Assembly (NCBI GenBank): GCA_021825585.1
Contig: JAKAGT010000019.1
Coordinates: 46,028 to 110,027, forward strand
Length of the DNA: 64,000 bases
DNA from: Bacteroidota bacterium
GTDB taxonomy: Bacteria; Bacteroidota; Ignavibacteria; Kryptoniales; JAKASW01
Direction: 5' to 3'
The notes beneath the pieces were generated by a model. It made no database searches. It was given only the letters and a program-made list of their open reading frames with translations, and had not been told where the DNA came from. A program made the translations under genes and the position numbers. Positions within the stretch are counted from its first letter, which is position 1. Each line of letters begins with the position of its first letter. Positions 38,185-47,254 of the stretch are shown here, in pieces.

Positions 38185-39281
38185 CGCGTTCTTTTCAGGG
38201 CTTTCTCGTGCTCTTTCTTCAAGGTCTCCATGAATTCGGGGAGACGATCGTAGAGCCTCTTTGGCGTTCTTGGCTTGCGTTTTTCCAGGACATATGAAGT
38301 CATTATGGGCATCGCGACGGTTGAGTCAAGATACGCGACGACAGTGTCGGGCAATTTGCTGGGATCTACCTTCCCCCAGCTTACCGCTTCTGAGGGAGTA
38401 GCTCCAGACAGTCCGCCCGTGTCCGCCCTGGCATCGGTGACTTGAATGAAGAAATCGTGTCCCTTCTCATTTATTCCCAGGACTTCCTGAATCTGAGGCT
38501 CAGTTTGCAGCATGAAGTTCTTTGGAGATCCGCCGCCAAAAATCAACACGCCGCTGCGGCCCCCACCTTTCTTGGCGCCAAGCACGATTGCAGCGGTCTC
38601 ATTCACGTCCCTCGAAACATCCAGCTTCAAGCCGTAACCATCGAGCGCCATCGCGGCTACATTCATCCCTATCGAGCTGTCTCCCGGGCTTGAGGTGTAA
38701 ACGGGCACCGCATATTTGTATGCAGTGGCGAGAACGGAACTATATTTTATTCCAAGTTTCTTCTCGCGTGCGGCAACATATTTCCCGACTCTGTAATGGA
38801 ACTCCGCAGTACCCATTTCTCTCTGAAATTCGGGTTGCGCGATCAAATATCTGAAAAAAGAGTCTGTCGACAGGAGAACTCTGTAATCGAAGAGAATGTC
38901 GTAGATTCGAATTACACCTTCTTTGCGAAGTGTCCGGTCATCGACGAAGGGAGTCGCCTTATGAAGGGAATGTCCTATCGCAAAATGAGTGTCGTGATAG
39001 AGGTTTGCTCCCGTTGAGACGATCCAATCGACAAATCCTGCCTTGATTAGAGGAACAACGCATGATCCGCCCAGACCCGCCGGAGTGAGAGCTCCTGTGA
39101 GGCTCATACCAATCGTGACATCCGGATCAAGCATCTTTTGGGCGAACAATTGTGTGGCTTCCCGCAAGCGTGCTGCGTTGTATGCTTGAAAATAGTTATC
39201 TATAAGTTCGGTGACCTTGATCCCTTTTGGAATCGGCTGAGGGACGATCTTCTTCCCGCTCAAGAATTTTGATTTTGCCAT
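38181..39281 (-). CDS. Deoxyhypusine synthase-family enzyme (possible homospermidine/spermidine-forming)
   Basis: 366 residues. The family signature [28 protein letters not shown] is visible in parts, including the lysine (Lys304, in SWGK) that carries the butylamine intermediate in deoxyhypusine synthase. Early motifs are [15 protein letters not shown] and [10 protein letters not shown]. Bacteria lack eIF5A, so bacterial members are thought to use small amines, for example making homospermidine. It overlaps argJ by 4 bp, consistent with polyamine metabolism. Substrate not determinable here. Confidence 0.85.
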   Translation of the reverse strand: MAKSKFLSGKKIVPQPIPKGIKVTELIDNYFQAYNAARLREATQLFAQKMLDPDVTIGMSLTGALTPAGLGGSCVVPLIKAGFVDWIVSTGANLYHDTHFAIGHSLHKATPFVDDRTLRKEGVIRIYDILFDYRVLLSTDSFFRYLIAQPEFQREMGTAEFHYRVGKYVAAREKKLGIKYSSVLATAYKYAVPVYTSSPGDSSIGMNVAAMALDGYGLKLDVSRDVNETAAIVLGAKKGGGRSGVLIFGGGSPKNFMLQTEPQIQEVLGINEKGHDFFIQVTDARADTGGLSGATPSEAVSWGKVDPSKLPDTVVAYLDSTVAMPIMTSYVLEKRKPRTPKRLYDRLPEFMETLKKEHEKALKRTR

Positions 39282-39354
39282 GTTCGATTTTGCTCAAAAA
39301 TAACAGGTTTTTTTTGTCAATAGCAAGGAAATATTCAAAAACCGAGAAAATAAA

Positions 39355-39389
39355 AAAAGAGGGCCTTGTCCGCACAATGGCCCTCTTTT
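39355..39389 (-). terminator. Intrinsic terminator, minus strand
   Basis: AAAAGAGGGCC pairs with GGCCCTCTTTT across a 13-base loop. On the minus strand it ends in a T-run, so it terminates transcripts of the envelope gene at 39430-39933 before the next operon. The A/T flanks let it work in both directions. Confidence 0.85.
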
Positions 39390-39429
39390 CGTGCCCAACC
39401 TTCAAATTGGGCAAATTTCAAGTGTTCGG

Positions 39430-39933
39430 TCAATGAAAGAAGAACCGTGCACCCAGACTTGCGTCGACTCCCATCGCTGTGGCTGGCGCCACGTACAGCA
39501 CAGGAGCCATTTCGACAAACACGTCGAGCGGGACAGCGTAGGGCATCCAGTCGAGTCCAATCACGCCACGCACCCCGACCGCTGTGGGAAGTGCATTGCC
39601 GCTCTCGTAATCCAGTCCGACTCCGTAATACAATGGAAGGCGTTGATCTGTCTTTATCAAATCAAAGTCGTGCCAGACATAGTCGGCATTGAAGTGAAGA
39701 TAGCTTTGCGAATCAGAATAATAGACATTGTCGCCGAATCTTTCCCATCTCGTGCCGTCCGACCATCCAATCGCAATATCTAGTGCATTTATACCGGATG
39801 TCCAGAATTTGGCGCTTATCCCTGTCGGTCCTCCTACTATGATCCCCGCTCCAACACCACGGGTTTGTGCATGCGAGTTTCCGGAAAACACTAGGAGTGT
39901 AAATAAAGTCAAGATTATCGCTGGTTTCTTCAT
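39430..39933 (-). CDS. Small envelope protein, probable outer-membrane beta-barrel
   Basis: 167 residues from ATG 39933, chosen because AGAGGAGGG lies upstream. A signal peptide (AIILTLFTLLVFSGNSHAQ) is followed by alternating hydrophobic/polar strands rich in Gly and aromatic residues (VGAGIIVGGPTGISAKFW, LPLYYGVGLDYESG) and a C-terminal SLGARFFFH. The final aromatic-rich strand suits an outer-membrane barrel of about 8 strands. No named family was recognised. Confidence 0.7.
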   Translation of the reverse strand: MKKPAIILTLFTLLVFSGNSHAQTRGVGAGIIVGGPTGISAKFWTSGINALDIAIGWSDGTRWERFGDNVYYSDSQSYLHFNADYVWHDFDLIKTDQRLPLYYGVGLDYESGNALPTAVGVRGVIGLDWMPYAVPLDVFVEMAPVLYVAPATAMGVDASLGARFFFH

Positions 39934-39971
39934 TGTTGCCCTCCTCTTGGAATTCAAATATCAGTCTGTGC

Positions 39972-40427
39972 TTAGTCAGTATTCACTTGATACAGCACCA
40001 CATAAATATTGTCGTCTCCCGGGTACCTGAGAACCTGAACGTCGTGATAATTACCATTCAGCTGAAGCGTTACTTGAACCGAACTCTCATACCGGAAGAT
40101 TTGAGTGTTCCTGATGAGCGGACTGTTCTTCAACTCGTTCATCCTGTCAAAATCGACGCTCGTATCAGGTATGGTTATGTAAAGCCAATTATCCTGGCCG
40201 ATCCAGGCCTGCACATTCCCTATTTTCCTGGCTGCCTCTATTTTCAGTATGTACCCGTTGGATTTCTGCTCCGCAGTTATCCTGGATATGTCAAACGACG
40301 GGGTCGACAGGAGGCTGACCGACGAACATGACGAAAAAAGTGCGGCCATGCCGACGGCTAGCAACACTGCAGCAAGTAATCTGATTGACCTGCCTTTGAT
40401 CAGCCAGGCCTTCCCTGTCCTTAGCAT
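39972..40427 (-). CDS. Hypothetical lipoprotein
   Basis: 151 residues with a basic start, a hydrophobic helix (LLAAVLLAVGMAAL) and a lipobox-like FSSC with Cys34 as lipid-attachment residue. The mature part is beta-rich (YILKIEAARKIGNVQAWIGQ, NWLYITIPDTSVDF, VTLQLNGNYHDVQVLRY), somewhat like an AMIN-type domain. It lies just upstream of the small barrel gene on the same strand (39 bp), so they may be co-expressed. Function unknown. Confidence 0.65.
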   Translation of the reverse strand: MLRTGKAWLIKGRSIRLLAAVLLAVGMAALFSSCSSVSLLSTPSFDISRITAEQKSNGYILKIEAARKIGNVQAWIGQDNWLYITIPDTSVDFDRMNELKNSPLIRNTQIFRYESSVQVTLQLNGNYHDVQVLRYPGDDNIYVVLYQVNTD

Positions 40428-41006
40428 AAGATCCTGTGCGCTCTCCTCTTCGTTGATCTAATATATAAATGCAACGACGATGCCAAAAGAAATACCGCAA
40501 ATTTTCGTTTCTGGTGACACGACGACTTCAAGCGTGTAAGAAATGCGCATGTGTCACGCACGACTTGCACTAAGTCCGATAGATTCCGCACTTTCTATTA
40601 GATCAGTTGGCAGACCGAAGTGGATAAATATGTCCTGCAGGCCTAACGCAAAATGAGGAAGTTTTTCCGTGTAAAAACGCCACAGCAGCGTGATGTTCCC
40701 AAACTCTCGCTTCTTTTTCGGCTTAGATGACGATAAATCAAAGAGAATTGACGGCACATCTGTTGCCGTTCTTCTCAAAAAGCGATACATTAATTGACAA
40801 GGAAGGGCTTGTGCGAGTATCTGTAGACGGCGATCCATTTCATAACAGCATTAACGTTATGGCCGCAACGGAAAGCTCAAGCCCAGCCGTGCTAATCTCA
40901 AAGACAAGACGAGCTCAGAGGAAACAGCAATCTGGGCTGAAGTGATCCGGGATGAATACATTTTTGAAATTATGGCCATAAATTAAAAGCGCGATGGGAC
41001 GGCAAG
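40428..41006. other. Intergenic region, no convincing gene
   Basis: About 580 bp between divergent genes. A 72-codon plus-strand frame (40727-40945) and a 94-codon minus-strand frame (40554-40838) overlap each other; neither has a ribosome site or recognisable family. It should contain the promoters of the lipoprotein (minus) and the 41007 gene (plus). Confidence 0.35.
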
Positions 41007-41369
41007 ATGGTAATCTGGCATAACACCGAGGATGCGCCGAGGACGCCCGCCGAAGTTTTCCCAAACGACAAGGTAGTCATCTGGATAGGAAGCTATCCGA
41101 TAGAACTGGGTCAGGAAATTGCGGTTGAACTCGAAGTGACCAACAAGAGTTCAGAGGAGCGGCATCAGAAGGTGGAGGCGGAGTGGAGGTACAACGATTA
41201 TAGCCGGAATAACAGCTATTGGACCGCGATCGTAGGCCCATTCAAGGCCGGAGAAAAAATAGAATACAAGATTGTCGGTGTAGGCCCTGACGGGTTGAAC
41301 CACGTGCAAATCGACAGGTTTGCTGTCGTGGATCGCAGGAAGCAGAACAAGAACGGGAATGTATCGTAA
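41007..41369 (+). CDS. Small beta-sandwich-like hypothetical protein
   Basis: 120 residues with no signal peptide. It has the look of an immunoglobulin-like or carbohydrate-binding-module fold: VVIWIGSYPIELGQEIAVEL, then VEAEWRYNDYSRNNSYWTAI and GPFKAGEKIEYKIVGVGPDG. Such domains are often appended to glycan-active enzymes, but here it stands alone and is probably cytosolic. It is 156 bp ahead of the citrate synthase gene. No function can be named. Confidence 0.6.
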   Translation: MVIWHNTEDAPRTPAEVFPNDKVVIWIGSYPIELGQEIAVELEVTNKSSEERHQKVEAEWRYNDYSRNNSYWTAIVGPFKAGEKIEYKIVGVGPDGLNHVQIDRFAVVDRRKQNKNGNVS

Positions 41370-41525
41370 GAATCCGTTCAAAATTGTTTCTGACGCATCA
41401 CGTAGAACAATTTCCGCAGAACACAACAACCGAATAAAGTGGTCTGATTGGTCATCAGAATATAGAGACACCGCATAAGCTGCGGCGCAATACTCAATGA
41501 AAAAAATGGAACTAAAGGAGGAATT

Positions 41526-42818
41526 ATGCCGAAAGACAGTCTAACAATTACTGACAATCGTACGGGTAAACAGTATGAACTCCAGATTGAAAACGGCGCA
41601 ATACGCGCAAGTGAGTTGCGGCAAATTAAGGTGAAGCCGGAAGAATTTGGCCTGATGAGCTACGATCCCGCTTTCATGAACACCGCATCATGCAAGAGCA
41701 AGGTGACTTTCATCGACGGCGACAAAGGGATCCTGCGCTATCGCGGATATCCGATCGAGCAGTTGGCGGAAGAAAGCAACTTCATGGAGGTCGCATATCT
41801 GGTCGTCCACGGTGAGCTCCCCAAGAAGGAAGAACTGGAGAACTGGAAGTATCAGATCATGCACCATACCTATGTCCATGAAAACATCAAGAAGTTCGTG
41901 GACGGATTTCACTACGATGCCCACCCCATGGGGATGTTCACGAGTACCATGGCCGCCCTGTCCACCTTCTATCCTGATGCAAAGGAGATATTCGACCCGC
42001 AATCCAGACAGCTTCAGACGTACAGACTAATCGGAAAGGTTTCCACGATCGCTGCCTACGCTTATCGTCATGCGATGGGTTTCCCTTACACGTATCCGGA
42101 CAATGATCTGAGTTACGCCGGCAATTTCCTCGGCATGCTTTTCAAGATGAGTGAGCCGAAGTACAAGCCGAATCCGACGATCGAAAAGGCGCTGGATGTA
42201 CTTTTCATTTTGCACGCCGATCACGAACAGAACTGCAGCGCGAATGCAATGAGAAGCGTCGGATCGTCATATGTCGATCCCTTCTCGGCCCTCGCGGCGG
42301 CATCGGCGGCTCTCTACGGCCCGCTTCACGGCGGCGCGAACGAGGCCGTCCTCAGGATGCTGAAGGAAATTGGATCGAAGGACAAAATCCCCGCATTCAT
42401 CAAGGAAGTGAAGGAAGGAAAGAGCGATAAACGTCTGATGGGATTCGGGCACCGTGTCTACAAGAATTACGATCCGCGGGCGAAAATAATCAAGAAGCTT
42501 GCTGACGACGTGTTCGAAGTGACGGGAAAGAATCCGCTGCTCGACATCGCCCTCGAACTCGAGAGGATCGCCCTGCAGGATGATTACTTTGTATCAAGGA
42601 AGCTATATCCGAACGTGGATTTCTATTCAGGCTTGATCTATCAGGCGATTGGCTTCCCTGTAGACATGTTCCCCGTTCTGTTCGCTATCGGAAGGACGGC
42701 GGGCTGGATTGCACAGTGGCAGGAAATGCTGCTGGACAAAGAGCAGAAAATTGCTCGTCCCCGACAGCTCTATCTTGGCTACGACCAGCGTGATTACGTT
42801 CCGATAGTCAGAAGGTAA
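41526..42818 (+). CDS. gltA: Citrate synthase
   Basis: 430 residues, type II hexameric length. Catalytic regions: His in ALYGPLHGGANEAVL, His in MGFGHRVYKNYDPRAK and Asp in YPNVDFYSGLIYQAIG. The N-terminal beta domain contains SCKSKVTFIDGDKGILRYRG. It condenses oxaloacetate and acetyl-CoA, entering the TCA cycle. A strong AAAGGAGG precedes the ATG and a terminator follows, so it is probably a single-gene unit. Confidence 0.97.
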   Translation: MPKDSLTITDNRTGKQYELQIENGAIRASELRQIKVKPEEFGLMSYDPAFMNTASCKSKVTFIDGDKGILRYRGYPIEQLAEESNFMEVAYLVVHGELPKKEELENWKYQIMHHTYVHENIKKFVDGFHYDAHPMGMFTSTMAALSTFYPDAKEIFDPQSRQLQTYRLIGKVSTIAAYAYRHAMGFPYTYPDNDLSYAGNFLGMLFKMSEPKYKPNPTIEKALDVLFILHADHEQNCSANAMRSVGSSYVDPFSALAAASAALYGPLHGGANEAVLRMLKEIGSKDKIPAFIKEVKEGKSDKRLMGFGHRVYKNYDPRAKIIKKLADDVFEVTGKNPLLDIALELERIALQDDYFVSRKLYPNVDFYSGLIYQAIGFPVDMFPVLFAIGRTAGWIAQWQEMLLDKEQKIARPRQLYLGYDQRDYVPIVRR

Positions 42819-42842
42819 GTCACGCATTTCCGTCAAATGAGA

Positions 42843-42882
42843 AGAGCGGCGCGCTAACTTGCGGGCTGCTCTTTCTTTTTTT
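42843..42882 (+). terminator. Intrinsic terminator of gltA
   Basis: AGAGCGGC pairs with GCTGCTCT (one G-U), extended by an inner CGC/GCG pairing, and is followed by a T-rich tract. It lies 25 bp after the gltA stop. Confidence 0.85.
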
Positions 42883-43000
42883 GGCCGGAGCTCCAACTGC
42901 TGTAAATTGCTTGCCAGTGGGCCATTTCATATTTTCTAATGGCGCTCGGCGTTTCAAAGGTCGAGCAAACCCCTCCGGATAACCGAATACGAAGGAATGC

Positions 43001-43624
43001 ATGAAACCGATCTTGATTGGCATTGCAGGCGGCACGGGTTCAGGAAAGACGACAGTGACCCGCAAACTCATAGAACTCCTTCATTTCAAGGATGTTGTCA
43101 TTCTCCAGCATGACTCATATTACAGGGACCTTTCCTCCTTCCGCACCAGCAGGATTGCCGAAATCAACTTCGACCACCCGAACTCGCTGGACACGGCACT
43201 CCTGGTCAGGCATCTCAAGAAGCTGAAGAGCTCCCGGCCGATCGAAAAACCGGTGTATGACTTCAACACCTATCGCCGGTTGAAGAAAAAAGAGATTGTA
43301 CAACCCGGAAAGGTGGTCATACTCGAAGGCATATTGATATTCCTCGACAAGGCGCTCCGTGACCTTATGGACATAAAGATATTCGTCGATACCGATGCCG
43401 ACGAACGACTCCTCAGGCGTCTCAAAAGGGACATAACGGAGCGCGGCAGGTCAATCGATTCCGTAATGGCGCAGTATATCAGCACCGTGAAACCGATGCA
43501 TCTCGAGTTTGTCGAGCCGAGCAAGCGATGGGCCGACGTGATAATCCCGAAAGGCGGAGAGAACGAAATCGCTATTGGGATGCTGGCATCGCGAATCCGG
43601 TCGTTAATCAATGAAGACAAATAG
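43001..43624 (+). CDS. udk: Uridine kinase
   Basis: 207 residues with the P-loop GIAGGTGSGKTTVTRKLIEL, the family's QHDSYYRDLS, FDHPNSLDTALLVRHLKKL, PVYDFNTYRR and the lid region DADERLLRRLKRDITERGR. It phosphorylates uridine and cytidine with ATP or GTP in pyrimidine salvage. GAAGGA precedes the ATG. It lies 20 bp ahead of the DNA polymerase gene, so the two probably share a transcript. Confidence 0.95.
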   Translation: MKPILIGIAGGTGSGKTTVTRKLIELLHFKDVVILQHDSYYRDLSSFRTSRIAEINFDHPNSLDTALLVRHLKKLKSSRPIEKPVYDFNTYRRLKKKEIVQPGKVVILEGILIFLDKALRDLMDIKIFVDTDADERLLRRLKRDITERGRSIDSVMAQYISTVKPMHLEFVEPSKRWADVIIPKGGENEIAIGMLASRIRSLINEDK

Positions 43625-43644
43625 ACCCAATTCAGGATTCCGGT

Positions 43645-45981
43645 ATGACCGACGGTATAATATTCGGCCATAACACCGACTCCAGGATCGTCGCCGTCTA
43701 TCAGACAAGCGATACGACTGTCAAGATAGTAAGGCGCATCGATGGGAAGACAACGACCCAGGAACGCAAATTCTACCCGTTTCTATTCCTGAAGGATGCT
43801 GCCCTGCTCAGAGGCTTCGACAAGAAATTCTGGGAAGTCAAACTCGCGGGGACGAACTACTACCAATACCTATGCATCTTTCGCAGGTGGTCGGACATAC
43901 GCGCCGCCCTGCGCAAGATCACAGAGAACCTGAGCGTCAGCCAGGGAGACACTTCTCAGGACCTGTCAGAAACCGACGAGGTCTACGTAAGGCAAGATCC
44001 CGTATTTCAATTCCTCATGCAGACGGGAATGACGCTCTTCAAAGAAATGGAATTCACCGAGCTGACACGGATGCAGCTCGACATAGAGACGTTTGCACGA
44101 TCGGGGTTTTCCAACGCATCAAGAAAAGAGGACAGGATAATCCTTATTTCCCTCTCCGACAGCACCGGATGGGAATATGTCGTCGATGGCCGGGAAAAGT
44201 CCGAAACGGAGATGCTGAACGAGCTGGTCAACATAATCAGAGAAAGAGACCCTGACGTGATCGAGGGGCACAATATCTACAATTTCGATTTGCCTTACCT
44301 CATGCGGCGGGCGGAGATGAACGGAGTAAAATTCAGAATCGGAAGAGACGACCTGGAGCCGAGAGTTTTCACTTCCCGCCTTTCGTACGCGGAAAGAGAG
44401 ATAGAATATTCGAACGTCGAAATCCCGGGCAGGCAGATTATAGATACATGGCTCCTCGTTCAGAGCTACGATTCGACGAGACGGGAGCTCGAAAGCTATG
44501 GGCTAAAGAACGCGGCGAAATTCTTCGGCTTCGCATCGGAGGACAGAACTTACATCGAAGGATCGAAAATATCGGAGACCTGGCTGAAAAATCCGGAACT
44601 TCTTGTGAAGTACGCGCTCGATGACGTACGCGAGACGAGGCTTCTCGCAGAGTACCTGTCGCAGACGAGCTTCTACCTTTCGCAGGTTCTCCCCTTTAGT
44701 TACGGTCAAATTCCAAGGACAGGCTCGGCAGTGAAAATAGAATCTCTTTTTGTGAGGGAGTACCTCCGCAAGAAGCATTCCATCCCGCGTCCGCAGACCG
44801 GCAGGCAGACAAGCGGCGGTTACACCGACGTATTCCTCCGCGGCGTGGTTGGACCGATCGTTCATGCAGATGTGGAGTCGCTGTACCCCTCGATCATGAT
44901 TACGTACAAGATATCTCCCGAGGGTGACGCATTGGGTGTTTTTCAGCGGACACTCAAGCACCTGACGAAACTCCGCTTGGACACGAAAAAGCAGATGAAG
45001 GCTGAGACAGATCCTCCCGCGAAGTTCAAGCTTGACGCGATGCAGTCTTCCCTGAAGATACTCATAAACTCCTTCTACGGATATCTCGGTTATTCACGCG
45101 GGATATTCAACGACTATTCCGCCGCAGATGTGGTCACCGAAACCGGGCAGAAGATTCTCCGGCAGATGATTTCCCAAATTTCGTCGGCGGGCGGAAAAGT
45201 TCTGGAGGTGGACACTGATGGATTGTACTTTGTGCCTCCTCCGGAATGTGCCGACGAGGAAGCTGAGAACAAGTTCGTGGCCGGCATTTCCCATTCCCTG
45301 CCCCAGGGAATAAACCTCTCGCTAGACGGACGGTTCCGGAGAATGCTGAGTTACAAAAAGAAGAACTACGCGCTGCTCGGTTACGATAACAAGGTCAGGA
45401 TCCGCGGCTCTGCGCTGATTTCGAGGAGCATGGAAAAATTCGGTCGCGAGTTCATTCACACCGCAATCGAATTCATGCTGAACGAAAATATCCAGGGCCT
45501 CCACGAACTGTATGTCGAATATGTCCGGAAGATAGGGAGGCGGGAAATTCAGCTTTCCAAGATGGTACGCACCGAATCGGTGAAAGAGTCAGTCGACGAA
45601 TATCTCTCGGCGGTAAGGGCGAACCGAAGGAACAGGACGGCGAGCTACGAAGCGGCCATCAGCGCCGGCATAGACCTTCGGCCCGGCGACAGGGTTTCTT
45701 ATTACATTTCGGGAAACGAACCGACCCCACGGTCATTCATGAACGCAAGGCTCTTTGACGAGGATAACCCGGATCAGCCGGAATACAATTCCAACTACTA
45801 TTTACGGAAACTCGGCGAATACGCCCAGAGATTTCAGGAATTCTTCAGCCCGGCGGATTTCAGGAAAGTCTTTTCCTCCGACGAGGACATGCTCTTCAAG
45901 ATTTCGGTGGAGGGAGTGAAGATGAAATCGGAAGATGTCAGCACCGCGGAGTCGAAGATCGAGGAAGAACAGGAAGAATGA
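43645..45981 (+). CDS. polB: Family B DNA polymerase with 3'-5' exonuclease
   Basis: 778 residues. Exonuclease motifs: Exo I LDIETF (145-150), Exo II IEGHNIYNFDLPYL and Exo III YALDDVRETR. Polymerase motifs: A DVESLYPSIM (Asp409), B KILINSFYGYLGYS (near 475) and C DTDGLYF (523-525). All catalytic acids are present, so it should be an active proofreading polymerase. It resembles bacterial Pol II and archaeal B enzymes, used for lesion bypass or restart rather than bulk replication in bacteria. The C-terminus is Glu-rich and lacks an obvious clamp-binding motif. Confidence 0.93.
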   Translation: MTDGIIFGHNTDSRIVAVYQTSDTTVKIVRRIDGKTTTQERKFYPFLFLKDAALLRGFDKKFWEVKLAGTNYYQYLCIFRRWSDIRAALRKITENLSVSQGDTSQDLSETDEVYVRQDPVFQFLMQTGMTLFKEMEFTELTRMQLDIETFARSGFSNASRKEDRIILISLSDSTGWEYVVDGREKSETEMLNELVNIIRERDPDVIEGHNIYNFDLPYLMRRAEMNGVKFRIGRDDLEPRVFTSRLSYAEREIEYSNVEIPGRQIIDTWLLVQSYDSTRRELESYGLKNAAKFFGFASEDRTYIEGSKISETWLKNPELLVKYALDDVRETRLLAEYLSQTSFYLSQVLPFSYGQIPRTGSAVKIESLFVREYLRKKHSIPRPQTGRQTSGGYTDVFLRGVVGPIVHADVESLYPSIMITYKISPEGDALGVFQRTLKHLTKLRLDTKKQMKAETDPPAKFKLDAMQSSLKILINSFYGYLGYSRGIFNDYSAADVVTETGQKILRQMISQISSAGGKVLEVDTDGLYFVPPPECADEEAENKFVAGISHSLPQGINLSLDGRFRRMLSYKKKNYALLGYDNKVRIRGSALISRSMEKFGREFIHTAIEFMLNENIQGLHELYVEYVRKIGRREIQLSKMVRTESVKESVDEYLSAVRANRRNRTASYEAAISAGIDLRPGDRVSYYISGNEPTPRSFMNARLFDEDNPDQPEYNSNYYLRKLGEYAQRFQEFFSPADFRKVFSSDEDMLFKISVEGVKMKSEDVSTAESKIEEEQEE

Positions 45982-46110
45982 CCGCCTTTCGGGACAGCAT
46001 GGGCCGTGACCGACGGATGATGTAATTCCAAGCCATTGCCGCTTCGAACGAGCGGACGAGAACTCTTCTCCATCGTCTCCAGGATTTTTTTTCTTTGTAT
46101 GAGGCAACTA

Positions 46111-47241
46111 CTACCCCTCGAACTCTTTCCTCAGTATCTGAAACCCCTGCCTCTCCAGAATCTTCGCGGAGGCTTCCAGTATTTCCCCTGTTTCGAAAGA
46201 CAGTCTGAACATCCCTCCCGCTCCCTCGCGCACCTTTAGCAGCTCAATATCTTTTATGTTGATGCCTGAGTCTGCAAGAGTAGAGGTTATCTCCTTCAGG
46301 ACGCCGACCCTGTCCTCGACGACCACGTACATGTCGTAAAGCGGGCGGAGGAATCCTTTCCCGCCCTTCTTGATTTTCGTCCGTGCCAGCTGCGCCTCTT
46401 CAAATTCGCATCCTACCTCGTTCAGCCTTGCTTCCCTCACAAGAAGGTCGAGATTTGAGAGTCTGCGGATAAGAGCGTCAAGGACGCTGCCGATGTTTTT
46501 CCGGTTGGCGGAAATCACGTCCCTCCAGACGGAAAATTCGCTGGAAGCTATCCTCGTCATGTCCCTGAAGCCTCCGGCTGCAAGCGTGTTATAGTGTTCA
46601 TCCTCGGAGGACAACTCGTTTACGAGATTCACAAGTTCCACCGCGAGAAGTTGTGGCAAATGACTGATCGCGGCGGCGATCTTGTCGTGCTGGGCAGCGT
46701 CCATGAAAAGTATCCTTGCACCAAGCTGCTGGACTATCTCCACCAACGGCGAAATGACCTGCCCCGAATATTCCCCCAGCGGACTCAGCACGTACACTGC
46801 GTTCTGGAAAAGGAAAGGCTGTGCAGCCTCCACACCGGATTTTTCGGAACCCGCCATCGGATGTCCGCCGACAAAGTAGACGTTTTCCGGAATGACTTTG
46901 CCGGCAGCGACCATAATCGGCAGCTTAACACCGGCAACGTCCGTAATTACTGCGCCTGGAGAGACTAAAGGTGCAATCTCTTCAATGACGCCTATTGTCC
47001 TGTCGGATGGCACACACAAGAAAATCACTTCAGGGTTCTCGCTGCATAGGGCCGTCAGATCGGGTTTGATAGTGACAGCCGGAATCTGTTTTAAGATTTG
47101 TTCCCTGTTCTCCGGCTTGTCTACTATGAACACATCGTGCCCTGAATTCGACAGCGACAGAGCGATTGAGCCGCCTATCAATCCGCACCCGACAACGCCT
47201 ATTCTTCGTAAGGAATCGGGATCCGCTCTGTGGTTCTGCAC
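46111..47241 (-). CDS. tyrA: Prephenate dehydrogenase with C-terminal ACT domain
   Basis: 376 residues. The Rossmann start IGVVGCGLIGGSIALSLS and the substrate-binding GGHPMAGSEKSGVEAA identify the TyrA family; AAISHLPQLLAVELV follows. An ACT domain (about 300-370, YVVVEDRVGVLKEITSTLAD) suggests feedback control by tyrosine. It oxidatively decarboxylates prephenate to 4-hydroxyphenylpyruvate. It is 13 bp after aroF, so the two form an aromatic-amino-acid unit. Confidence 0.93.
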   Translation of the reverse strand: MQNHRADPDSLRRIGVVGCGLIGGSIALSLSNSGHDVFIVDKPENREQILKQIPAVTIKPDLTALCSENPEVIFLCVPSDRTIGVIEEIAPLVSPGAVITDVAGVKLPIMVAAGKVIPENVYFVGGHPMAGSEKSGVEAAQPFLFQNAVYVLSPLGEYSGQVISPLVEIVQQLGARILFMDAAQHDKIAAAISHLPQLLAVELVNLVNELSSEDEHYNTLAAGGFRDMTRIASSEFSVWRDVISANRKNIGSVLDALIRRLSNLDLLVREARLNEVGCEFEEAQLARTKIKKGGKGFLRPLYDMYVVVEDRVGVLKEITSTLADSGINIKDIELLKVREGAGGMFRLSFETGEILEASAKILERQGFQILRKEFEG

Positions 47242-47254
47242 TGTTCTCCCTTCC

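Noticed and set aside
40554..40945. Opposed open frames of 94 and 72 codons
   Set aside because: They overlap each other, lack ribosome sites and show no family resemblance; kept only as an intergenic note.
46565..46590. Third copy of the double-hairpin repeat (AAGCCTCCGGCTGC)
   Set aside because: It lies in the tyrA coding sequence, has only one stem and lacks the second hairpin and purine tail.
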